A stretch of 7,641 nucleotides of DNA from Candidatus Rifleibacteriota bacterium (lineage in GTDB: Bacteria > UBP17 > UBA6191 > JACPRK01). Location of the stretch: positions 1 to 7,641 of the forward strand of contig JACQZL010000262.1 of NCBI GenBank assembly GCA_016213865.1. Reading direction: 5' to 3'. Below, piece by piece: positions 1-5,479 of the stretch (position 1 is the first letter of the stretch; each line of letters begins with the position of its first letter). The notes beneath the pieces were generated by a model that saw only the letters and a program-made list of their open reading frames with translations, searched no databases and was not told the origin of the DNA. The position numbers and the translations under genes are program-made.

Positions 1-351
1 GAACGGGGGGAGAAATCGAGTCGATGAAGACAACTGCCCGTCGTGTCGCCATGATCCGGCGCCGCACCCCTGCTCGACCCAAGGGGTGCATGTCTCGTAG
101 GTGCCCCCCCCCTTGCGGGATAAACACAGAGACGCAGAGACACAGAGGCACAGAGGGTTCATTCTCTGCCTCGCTCGCAGGCACCGCGACTCCTCGAGCC
201 TCCCTCGTCTTGTCATTCGATAGACGTCGCCACTCACGGTCTCTCTTTCTCTGTGGCTCTGTGGCTCCGTGTCTCTGTGTCGAAGAGCCATGCCAGGGCC
301 TTTCCAACCGGCGTGGGACCACCTGCCAGACACGCACCCTCGACCCGAGGA
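1..351. other. Non-coding leader region upstream of the ACT gene
   Basis: I see no convincing gene here. The open plus-strand frame from base 24 has an unnatural, Arg/Pro/Ser-rich translation and runs straight through the inverted repeat at 124-280, so I treat it as chance. A frame open from base 1 ends at TGA 25-27 and could be the last few codons of an upstream gene, but eight codons are too few to judge. A run of nine C residues lies near 104-112. The main content is the octamer inverted repeat and, at its downstream end, a promoter, both listed separately. Confidence 0.6.
124..280. repeat. Imperfect inverted repeat made of 8-bp CACAGAG units
   Basis: The left arm (124-155) is four consecutive octamers: ACACAGAG, ACGCAGAG, ACACAGAG, GCACAGAG. 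The right arm (249-280) read on the minus strand is ACACAGAG, ACACGGAG, CCACAGAG, CCACAGAG. The two arms are therefore 32-bp inverted copies with four mismatches, separated by 93 bases with no gene. Short A/G-rich tandem units of this kind are, as I recall them, common between genes in planctomycetes and other environmental bacteria, but their function is not established. The transcript could fold into a long hairpin. The element could also be a small non-autonomous mobile element, although I see no clear target-site duplication. Confidence 0.8.
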
Positions 352-380
352 TTGACTCGCCGCCGGGGGAATGCTAGCTT
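352..380 (+). promoter_or_regulatory. Sigma70-like promoter for the ACT/UPF0210 genes
   Basis: TTGACT (352-357, five of six matches to the -35 consensus) is followed after exactly 17 bases by TAGCTT (375-380). TAGCTT keeps the important first TA and last T of the -10 box. Transcription would be expected to begin about seven bases downstream, near 387, so the ACT gene's ATG at 390 would lie almost at the mRNA 5' end. No Shine-Dalgarno sits at a normal distance from that ATG, which fits a leaderless or nearly leaderless message. The -10 box is weak, so this is a candidate only. Confidence 0.4.
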
Positions 381-389
381 TGATGCGCC

Positions 390-707
390 ATGACGGAGAC
401 TGGACCGACTCGCTCCCAGCAGCGCGAACCTCAACGCGAACGGCTGGTCATCTCGGTGATGGGCGCCGATCGGCCGGGTATCCTCTCGGCGATCACCCGC
501 GTCCTCGCGGACCACCAGGTCAACATCGTCGATATCACGCAGAAGATCATCGAGGGGCTGTTCCTCTGTCTCATCGTGGCGGACTGCTCGGCCGAGGATC
601 GGACCATCGTCGCCGTGCGCCAGCAGGTCGAACGGACGGCCCAGCAACTCGAGCTGAAGGCGATCATCCAGAAGGAGCGGCTCTTCCGTTTCATGCACCG
701 GGTCTGA
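390..707 (+). CDS. ACT domain-containing protein, UPF0237 family
   Basis: This 105-residue protein is a single ACT domain after a polar N-terminal tail of about 17 residues. The ACT pattern begins at RLVISVMGADRPGIL (18-32), continues with the helix and strand around VNIVDITQ (44-51), and ends with a second half finishing RLFRFMHRV. This layout and the C-terminal aromatic/MHRV ending resemble the roughly 90-residue UPF0237 proteins, for example the pneumococcal SP_0238 type. ACT domains usually bind amino acids or other small ligands and regulate a partner, but the role of this family is unknown. It lies 41 bases before the UPF0210 gene, its usual partner, and probably shares its transcript. 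There is no Shine-Dalgarno at the chosen ATG. Upstream ATGs (371, 383) are in other frames. A cytoplasmic location is expected. Confidence 0.88.
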   Translation: MTETGPTRSQQREPQRERLVISVMGADRPGILSAITRVLADHQVNIVDITQKIIEGLFLCLIVADCSAEDRTIVAVRQQVERTAQQLELKAIIQKERLFRFMHRV

Positions 708-736
708 GACCGGGCGTGACCCGGTCGGCCGCCCCC

Positions 737-742
737 AGGAGG
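737..742 (+). promoter_or_regulatory. Strong Shine-Dalgarno for the UPF0210 start
   Basis: AGGAGG lies six bases before the ATG at 749. This fixes the UPF0210 start and rules out the longer upstream extension of the same open frame, which runs back through the ACT gene as a shadow. It contrasts with the ACT gene just upstream, which has no such site. Confidence 0.8.
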
Positions 743-748
743 AACGCG

Positions 749-1069
749 ATGGAGTACCAGCTCGAAGAAGTGCTCGAGACGCTGGCCATGCTGGCAGTCG
801 ATCACTTCGACATCCGCACCGTGACGCTGGGCATCAGTCTGCTGGACTGTGCCGATAGCGACCTGGCGGCCGTCGAGAAGCGGATCCAGCGCAAGATCTT
901 CAGCGTGGCCCGCAACCTGGTCAAGACCGTCGACGAGGTAGCCGAGGAGTACGGCGTCCCCGTCGTCAACCGGCGACTCGCGTTGACACCGATCTCTCTC
1001 CTGCTGGAGGGGGCCCCGAAGGACGGGCCGCTGCGGATTGCCCGGCTGCTGGACCGGATCGCGACGTAG
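749..1069 (+). CDS. UPF0210/DUF711 (PFL family) protein, N-terminal part ending at an in-frame TAG
   Basis: This encodes the first 106 residues of a UPF0210 protein. It starts at an ATG with a strong AGGAGG and carries the family's N-terminal signature FDIRTVTLGISLLDC (20-34). A helical stretch follows, then the NRRLALTPISLLLEG segment (74-88). Reading then stops at TAG 1067-1069. The family is normally about 445-455 residues in one piece, and the sequence after the TAG continues the family in the same frame. Read through, the product would be 453 residues with the TAG at position 107. Compared from memory with the pneumococcal homologue, the TAG falls where Glu occurs, so one change from GAG would explain it. 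The family's fold is related to pyruvate formate-lyase barrels and its function is unknown. Alone, this part would probably not fold. Confidence 0.75.
   Translation: MEYQLEEVLETLAMLAVDHFDIRTVTLGISLLDCADSDLAAVEKRIQRKIFSVARNLVKTVDEVAEEYGVPVVNRRLALTPISLLLEGAPKDGPLRIARLLDRIAT
1067..1069 (+). other. In-frame amber codon inside the UPF0210 gene
   Basis: TAG is followed directly by TTG GGC GTC, the start of the next conserved block (LGVNFIGGF). There is no insertion or deletion: both sides are in one frame and the spacing fits the family. Several other genes here end in TAG (UPF0210 itself at 2108-2110, DedA at 2904-2906, the glycosyltransferase at 4792-4794), so TAG is an ordinary stop in this genome. 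This argues against general reassignment. A nonsense mutation, a base-calling error, or a split gene restarting at the TTG are the simplest readings. Confidence 0.85.
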
Positions 1070-2110
1070 TTGGGCGTCAACTTCATCGGCGGGTTCACGG
1101 CGCTGGTGCCCAAGGGCATCACCCCCGGCGACCGGCGGCTTCTGGAGTCGATCCCCGAGGCCCTGGCTTCGACCGAGAGACTCTGCGGCAGTGTGAACCT
1201 GGCGACGACCCGGAGCGGCATCAACTTCGACGCCGTCGGGTTGATGGGACGTATCATCCGCGAGACCGCTCAGGCCACGGCCGCCCGGGACGGGGTCGGC
1301 TGCGCCAAGCTGGTGGTCTTCGCCAACGCAGCGGAGGACAACCCGTTCATGGCGGGCGCGTTCCATGGCGTCGGCGAAGGCGACACGACTGTCAGCGTGG
1401 GCATCAGCGGCCCCGGAGTCATCCGGCACGTCGTGGCGGCCTATCCGGACCTGTCCGTGGGCGACCTGGCGGACCGCATCAAGCGGACGGCCTTCAAGCT
1501 CACGCGCGTGGGCGAGCTGATCCTGCGCGAGGTGGCCGACCGCCTGAACCTGCCGCGAGGGATCGTCGACATCTCGCTGGCGCCGACGCCGGCGGAGGGC
1601 GATTCCGTGGCCAACATCCTCGAGGCCATGGGCCTGGAGCGCGTGGGCGCCCCTGGTTCGACGGCGGCCCTGGCCCTGCTCAACGACGCCGTCAAGCGCG
1701 GTGGGGCGATGGCCACGACCCACGTGGGCGGGCTCTCCGGCGCGTTCATCCCGGTCACCGAGGATGCCGGCATGGCCGCTGCCGCAGCCCTCGGCGCCAT
1801 CGACCTGGGCAAGCTCGAGGCGATGACCGCCGTCTGCTCGGTCGGGCTCGACATGGTGGTCGTCCCCGGCGATACTCCCGCCGAGACGCTCTCGGGGATC
1901 ATCGCCGACGAGGCCGCCATCGGCGTCGTCAACAACAAGACGACCGCCGTGCGTATCATCCCCGCTCCCGGCAAGAAACCCGGCGATCGTGTGGAATTCG
2001 GGGGGCTCCTGGGCGGCGGGCCCGTGATCGCCGTCAGCCGTTACTCCTGCAAGGCCTTCATCGACCGCGGCGGACGGTTCCCGGCGCCGCTGCGGGGCCT
2101 GACCAATTAG
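1070..2110 (+). CDS. UPF0210/DUF711 (PFL family) protein, main C-terminal part
   Basis: These 346 residues hold most of the UPF0210 family: [16 protein letters not shown] at the start, [123 protein letters not shown] and [13 protein letters not shown]. Conservation looks full, with no further frame damage. The coordinates take TTG 1070 as a possible restart codon, but there is no good Shine-Dalgarno before it, only weak GGA runs near 1051-1058. Translation would therefore depend on coupling to the upstream part or on readthrough of TAG 1067-1069. The family is cytoplasmic, fold-related to pyruvate formate-lyase, lacks an established reaction, and is repeatedly encoded beside an ACT/UPF0237 protein, as here. 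Confidence 0.85.
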   Translation: MGVNFIGGFTALVPKGITPGDRRLLESIPEALASTERLCGSVNLATTRSGINFDAVGLMGRIIRETAQATAARDGVGCAKLVVFANAAEDNPFMAGAFHGVGEGDTTVSVGISGPGVIRHVVAAYPDLSVGDLADRIKRTAFKLTRVGELILREVADRLNLPRGIVDISLAPTPAEGDSVANILEAMGLERVGAPGSTAALALLNDAVKRGGAMATTHVGGLSGAFIPVTEDAGMAAAAALGAIDLGKLEAMTAVCSVGLDMVVVPGDTPAETLSGIIADEAAIGVVNNKTTAVRIIPAPGKKPGDRVEFGGLLGGGPVIAVSRYSCKAFIDRGGRFPAPLRGLTN

Positions 2111-2127
2111 CCAGGCGCCAGCCGATG

Positions 2128-2154
2128 AACCACGAAGACTCGAAGACCCCGAAG
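2128..2154 (+). repeat. Short CGAAG-type tandem repeat between UPF0210 and dedA
   Basis: Three degenerate units follow one another: ACCACGAAG, ACTCGAAG, ACCCCGAAG, preceded by A. The pattern is like the octamer element at 124-280 in style but has a different core (CGAAG instead of CAGAG), and no inverted partner is seen in this window. It fills most of the 61-base gap before dedA. It may be a single arm of another intergenic repeat family. It contains GAAGG (2151-2155), about 16 bases before the dedA ATG, too far to be a good ribosome site. Confidence 0.5.
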
Positions 2155-2171
2155 GCAATGGACTCCACCGC

Positions 2172-2906
2172 ATGATCGATCTCATCCACAGCTTCTTCCA
2201 GAACCTCTACAACCTCGAGGAGCTGATCCGGTGGGGCGGTATGACCGTCCTGCTGATCATCGTCTTCTCCGAGACGGGTCTCCTCATCGGTTTCTTCCTG
2301 CCCGGGGATTCGCTGCTGGTCGTGGCGGGCGTCCTGGCTGCCGGGGGGTTCCTCGACATCTGGTGGCTCAACATCTCGTTGATGCTGGCGGCGATCCTCG
2401 GGGACGCCGTGGGGTACCAGATAGGCCTGCGGACGGGGCCGAAGATCTTCAAGCGAGAGGACTCGCTCCTTTTTCGGAGGTCGCACCTCCTCCGCACGCA
2501 CGAGTTCTACGAGCGGCACGGCGGCAAGACGATCATCCTCGCCCGGTTCATCCCCGTCATCCGCACCTTCGCGCCGGTGGTGGCGGGCGTGGGGACGATG
2601 GGCTACTGGCGCATCGCGACCTACAACATCGTCGGCGGCATCGGATGGGTCGCCTCGATGACGCTCTCGGGCTACTTCCTGGGCCGGCTGGACCCGCACA
2701 TCAAGGAGCACATCCACTACGTCGTCGCGATCGTGATCTTCCTGTCGATCTTGCCCGGGGCCGTGCCGATCGCTCGAAGCTACCTGGAGTCCTGGCGGGC
2801 CAAGCGTAAGGGCTGCGGACAGGCGCCGGCACCTTCCGGTGACGGCCCCCCGGCAGCCTCCGGCGAGCTGCCCGTGGAGGCGCCGGCACCCGAGACCGAT
2901 CGATAG
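2172..2906 (+). CDS. DedA-family (SNARE-associated/VTT domain) membrane protein
   Basis: This 244-residue integral membrane protein has all the DedA hallmarks: ETGLLIGFFLPGDSLL (34-49), ILGDAVGYQIGLRTG (75-89), the R125-F-I-P and R131-T-F-x-P pair in ARFIPVIRTFAPVVAG (124-139), NIVGGIGW (152-159) and GYFLG (167-171). E34, D46, R125 and R131 correspond to the acidic and arginine residues known to be essential in E. coli YqjA/YghB. Bacterial DedA proteins are linked to proton-dependent transport, undecaprenyl-phosphate or phospholipid flipping, and envelope homeostasis; the substrate here cannot be read from sequence. Two re-entrant segments and a late transmembrane helix (about 182-200) are expected. 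The C-terminal tail from about 212 is Ala/Pro-rich and probably disordered. The ATG at 2172 gives the normal family length, but its ribosome site is weak. Confidence 0.93.
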   Translation: MIDLIHSFFQNLYNLEELIRWGGMTVLLIIVFSETGLLIGFFLPGDSLLVVAGVLAAGGFLDIWWLNISLMLAAILGDAVGYQIGLRTGPKIFKREDSLLFRRSHLLRTHEFYERHGGKTIILARFIPVIRTFAPVVAGVGTMGYWRIATYNIVGGIGWVASMTLSGYFLGRLDPHIKEHIHYVVAIVIFLSILPGAVPIARSYLESWRAKRKGCGQAPAPSGDGPPAASGELPVEAPAPETDR

Positions 2907-2928
2907 AGAGCTCGGATTTGCCAAGCCC

Positions 2929-4794
2929 ATGCCCCGAGCCCCGAATCGGGAGTCGGTAGTCGAGAGTTGCGAACCCACGAGCGATCGTCGAACAGCGCTC
3001 GGCGGGTTCCGAGTCTCGAACCCCGCGGGCCCGCAGGAAGGCCAGGCCGAGCCCAACGGCAGGCGTCACGTCCTTGCCTGGGCCGCCACGTTCCTCGTGC
3101 TGGCGGCCGTCATGGCCAACACCTGGGCGTACCTGACCCTCTCGAGCAACGCGCTGGACACGGGCCAGTGGGCCAGCGAGGCCTCGCTCGGCTCCCGGTG
3201 GTGGCACGAGGGTGGGCCCTTCCGTGGCTTTGCCCGGTGGCTCGATCGCCAGCATTACTACCCACCGCTCTACTTCACCTGGCTGGCCGGAGGGTGTACG
3301 CCCGGCGAGCGGCCCGACCTGACCGCACTGGTGATGTGGAGCAACCTCTGGATTGTCGCCGGCCTGGTCGGGTTAACCGCGGCGTTGCTTCGGCGCGGCG
3401 CGGGGCCGGCCACGATCGCCCTCGCGCAGTTGTTGCTGGCGGGCGCGCCTCTGCTCAACTGGCACACCAAGGCCCTGGCTTTCGAGTGCGGCCTGGTGGG
3501 GACCGTCGGCCTGGCGCTCGCCCTGCTCGCGGGTCCGCACGGGCTGCCCTCCAGAAGGGGCTCGGCAATCCTGGGGGTGGTCCTGGGACTCGGGGCGCTG
3601 ACGAAGTGGACCGTCGCCCTCTACCTGGTCGGTCCCCTGGGAGTGGCTCTCGCGTCGTTCAGGCGCGCCGGGGGCACCTGGAAGGAAGGCGCCCTTCGGC
3701 TCGGGCTGGTGGCGCTGGTGGCCACGCTGGTCGCCGGATGGTGGTTCTGGTCCTACCTCGACTGGGACCTGCTGCGCCTCACGACAGCCAACGACCCGAC
3801 GGTGATCGAGGCGTCCCGCGTCTCGGAGTACGGGCAGATGCTCGGCATGTACACTGCCAACCTCTGGACGGCGTGCGGGCGCTGGCTCTCGCCTCTCGTG
3901 CTGGCCGGGGCGCTCCTGGCGCTCTGGAAGCGTCCCGCCGGGACCGGGCCGCTGGCCGCCAGCTTCGCCGGCGCGCTTCTCCTGCTGTCGGTCTTCCGGC
4001 ACGGCGAGGCCCGCTACCTCGTCCCCGCCCTGGTGCCGCTGGCCGGTCTGGCTGCCCACGGCTTCGGCGCGCTGGGCCGGCGACCGGCGATCGGAGCGGC
4101 CTTTCTGGCGGCCGGCCTCGCCGTTGCCCAGGCGGCCGATGCGACGTGGTACCACCGCGATCGGTTGCAGCCGATGTACAGCCCGGGTCACTACGCGGCT
4201 TCCGATCCCGACATGCGCATGCGATGGACCTCCCGCGCCGGGTGGGACCTCTACGAGAAGGCACGCCTCCTGGCCCATGCGCTGGCCTTGCCCGGCGAGA
4301 CGCTGCACCTGGCCGTCCACCCTCTCAACACCCACCCCGCGCTGGATGTGCAGCTCTTCAGCTTTCTCAACAACTCGCAGCCCGCGCCCCACGATCGCCG
4401 GTGGTTCCTGGGCTACGAATCCTCCATCTACTGCACCTTCCTCGAGGACGAGGCCCACGACCGCATCGCCTTCCTCGCCATGTCGAAGACCGCTCTGCAG
4501 GGCGACCGGGAACTGGCCCTGGCGCTCCTCGACATGGCCTGGATCTACGTCCATCCGGGCGGCTCGCCTTCGCACTGCACAGGGCTCGGACGACCCGACG
4601 ACCCGTTCCTGCTGGACCGGCTGCGCGAGCGCTACCGGTTGCTGGAGACTGTTCCCGATCCTCAAGGCGAGGTCTGGCTGCTGATCCGGCGCGATCTGCT
4701 TGCGCGTCTGCGAGGCGACGTCCGCGTCGGGCCGCTGCCGCGATCGGAGGCGCCTACCGCACCTTCAACCTCTGCAGCCGGCGGGGGAGCGTAG
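2929..4794 (+). CDS. Multi-pass GT-C/GT39-like glycosyltransferase
   Basis: From this start the protein has 621 residues. A polar tail of about 47 residues leads to a transmembrane helix (48-68), then an external loop containing D77 and the YPPLYF motif (111-116) typical of GT39/ArnT-like enzymes. Further helices lie at about 132-153, 158-176, 184-202, 212-243 (with GLGALTKWT, the family's LTK motif), 256-274, 318-334, 342-356, 361-380 (preceded by RHGEARYLVPAL) and 386-404. The C-terminal 200 residues are soluble and include Trp- and His-rich stretches. Such enzymes move a sugar from a polyprenyl-phosphate donor to an acceptor at the outer face of the membrane. Donor and acceptor are unknown here. 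The start is uncertain: ATG 2839 in the same frame overlaps dedA, and no start codon lies between 2929 and the first helix. The tail overlaps a heptamer repeat. Confidence 0.8.
   Translation: MPRAPNRESVVESCEPTSDRRTALGGFRVSNPAGPQEGQAEPNGRRHVLAWAATFLVLAAVMANTWAYLTLSSNALDTGQWASEASLGSRWWHEGGPFRGFARWLDRQHYYPPLYFTWLAGGCTPGERPDLTALVMWSNLWIVAGLVGLTAALLRRGAGPATIALAQLLLAGAPLLNWHTKALAFECGLVGTVGLALALLAGPHGLPSRRGSAILGVVLGLGALTKWTVALYLVGPLGVALASFRRAGGTWKEGALRLGLVALVATLVAGWWFWSYLDWDLLRLTTANDPTVIEASRVSEYGQMLGMYTANLWTACGRWLSPLVLAGALLALWKRPAGTGPLAASFAGALLLLSVFRHGEARYLVPALVPLAGLAAHGFGALGRRPAIGAAFLAAGLAVAQAADATWYHRDRLQPMYSPGHYAASDPDMRMRWTSRAGWDLYEKARLLAHALALPGETLHLAVHPLNTHPALDVQLFSFLNNSQPAPHDRRWFLGYESSIYCTFLEDEAHDRIAFLAMSKTALQGDRELALALLDMAWIYVHPGGSPSHCTGLGRPDDPFLLDRLRERYRLLETVPDPQGEVWLLIRRDLLARLRGDVRVGPLPRSEAPTAPSTSAAGGGA
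2942..2969 (+). repeat. Four-unit degenerate 7-bp tandem repeat
   Basis: The units are CGAATCG, GGAGTCG, GTAGTCG, AGAGTTG, each seven bases and matching xxARTYG. They lie between the end of dedA and the first transmembrane helix of the glycosyltransferase, inside its predicted N-terminal tail. Just downstream (3002-3024) GCGGGTTC and GAACCCC can pair around a short loop, followed by the 10-base palindrome GCGGGCCCGC (3025-3034). Together these look like intergenic material taken into the reading frame. Heptamer tandem repeats of this style occur between genes in several large bacterial genomes; no function is known to me. Confidence 0.5.
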
Positions 4795-5042
4795 GCCCAC
4801 AAGGCGTCGCCCTCGAAAGCCGCTGGTGCCGTGGAAGCACTCCATGGTCTCAGCCAGCCCCGTCGGGTGAGCAAGGTAGAAGCGGGCACCGGTCAACCTC
4901 GAGGGTTTCGAGCGGACAGTCAGTCGCTTGTAGCGAGGACGCATCCGGCGTGACGGGTGCGAGAGCAGACGGCAATCTCGTGGGTTCGCAACCCCGACCA
5001 ACACGAACAGCCACGTCCCGGAGCGCGACAAGCGGCGAGCAC
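4795..5042. other. Gene-free stretch with three small hairpins
   Basis: No convincing gene is visible on either strand. Three potential stem-loops follow each other: TCGCT-TGT-AGCGA (4924-4936), CGCATCC/GGGTGCG with an 8-base loop and one G-U pair (4940-4961), and GGGTT-CGC-AACCC (4982-4994). None is followed by a T run, so a classical terminator for the glycosyltransferase gene is not supported. The last one resembles a tRNA T-arm but has C instead of the invariant A58, and no cloverleaf can be built around it. Confidence 0.4.
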
Positions 5043-5282
5043 TCAAAACAGCTCGTCAACATCGGGAACGTCCTTCCTCGATGCAGTCCACTTTCGCCTC
5101 ACCGCATGGAAGAAGCGCTTCTTGGCGAACCCTCGGTCGACCTCCAGCGGGGCCGATGCAGCCACTTCGAAGACAAACGCGCTGAGTCCCTGACGCCCAT
5201 CGTCGTGAGTCCAGAACTCCTGACATACCCCTCGGGAATACAGACTGGAGCTAGAGGGAGCGCCGAGGGGTGCGGGCCCTAA
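5043..5282 (-). pseudogene. Possible 3' remnant of a minus-strand gene cut by the insertion element
   Basis: Read on the minus strand, a frame ends at TGA (5043-5045) and stays open back to a TAG near 5311-5313, which is already inside the insertion-element end. It contains no ATG, GTG or TTG that would give a sensible start. The translated tail looks natural: CQEFWTHDDGRQG, then LSAFVFEVAASAPLEVDRGF, then AKKRFFHAVRRKW and a final DVPDVDELF. I do not recognise the family. The simplest reading is that an insertion at about 5280 removed the 5' part. However, plus-strand frames here have similar third-position GC, so coding on this strand is a judgement from amino-acid texture only. Confidence 0.3.
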
Positions 5283-5313
5283 ACTGTCCGCTTTTTGTGA
5301 AAGTGCTGATGGC
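5280..5313 (+). repeat. Direct repeat, copy 1, at the left end of the insertion element
   Basis: Starts TAAACTGTCCGCTTTT and ends TGATGGC. It matches copy 2 (5358-5391) at 29 of 34 positions, with a 78-base offset. The first 23 bases differ at only two positions. Confidence 0.8.
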
Positions 5314-5357
5314 TATTGCTGTTTCGAACGCATTTACGGCGTTGCTCGTGCGGACGT

Positions 5358-5391
5358 TAAACTGTCCGCTTTTCGCGAAACTCGTGATGGC
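5358..5391 (+). repeat. Direct repeat, copy 2, upstream of the transposase
   Basis: Starts TAAACTGTCCGCTTTT and contains the perfect palindrome TTTCGCGAAA (5371-5380). Its GTCCGC (5364-5369) can also pair with GCGGAC just upstream (5350-5355). Two near-copies of an end sequence could be transposase binding sites or the scar of one element end inserted next to another. Confidence 0.8.
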
Positions 5392-5479
5392 AGCAAGCCG
5401 CAGGGGCACAGGAGCCGCGAGTACGTGGATGGAGTGGGAGGGCCCATCGTGGTGAGGGCGATACCGCGAACATGTCTAC

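Noticed and set aside
124..155. CRISPR-like array from the regularly spaced repeats
   Set aside because: The units are 8 bp and directly adjacent with no spacers, and no cas genes are present.
1067..1069. Pyrrolysine or general TAG reassignment
   Set aside because: Several genes in this window end in TAG and no pyl genes or suppressor tRNA are visible here. It is kept only as a possibility to check genome-wide.
431..2185. Long minus-strand open frame (584 codons) antisense to the ACT and UPF0210 genes
   Set aside because: Its translation is rich in Arg, Gly, Asp and His and lacks recognisable motifs, while the plus strand has clear family signatures. Such shadows are expected in GC-rich DNA.
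3373..4665. 430-codon minus-strand frame over the glycosyltransferase gene
   Set aside because: It is a shadow: the plus-strand protein has transmembrane helices and GT39-like motifs, while this frame has Gln/Arg/Gly-rich filler.
4970..4996. tRNA T-arm-like sequence GGGTTCGCAACCC
   Set aside because: The invariant A58 is missing and no acceptor, D or anticodon arms fit around it.
2967..5282. 771-codon plus-strand frame overlapping the glycosyltransferase gene
   Set aside because: It is the shifted frame of the membrane protein, Arg/Pro/Gly-rich with no domain, and it runs on through the gene-free stretch to the element boundary.
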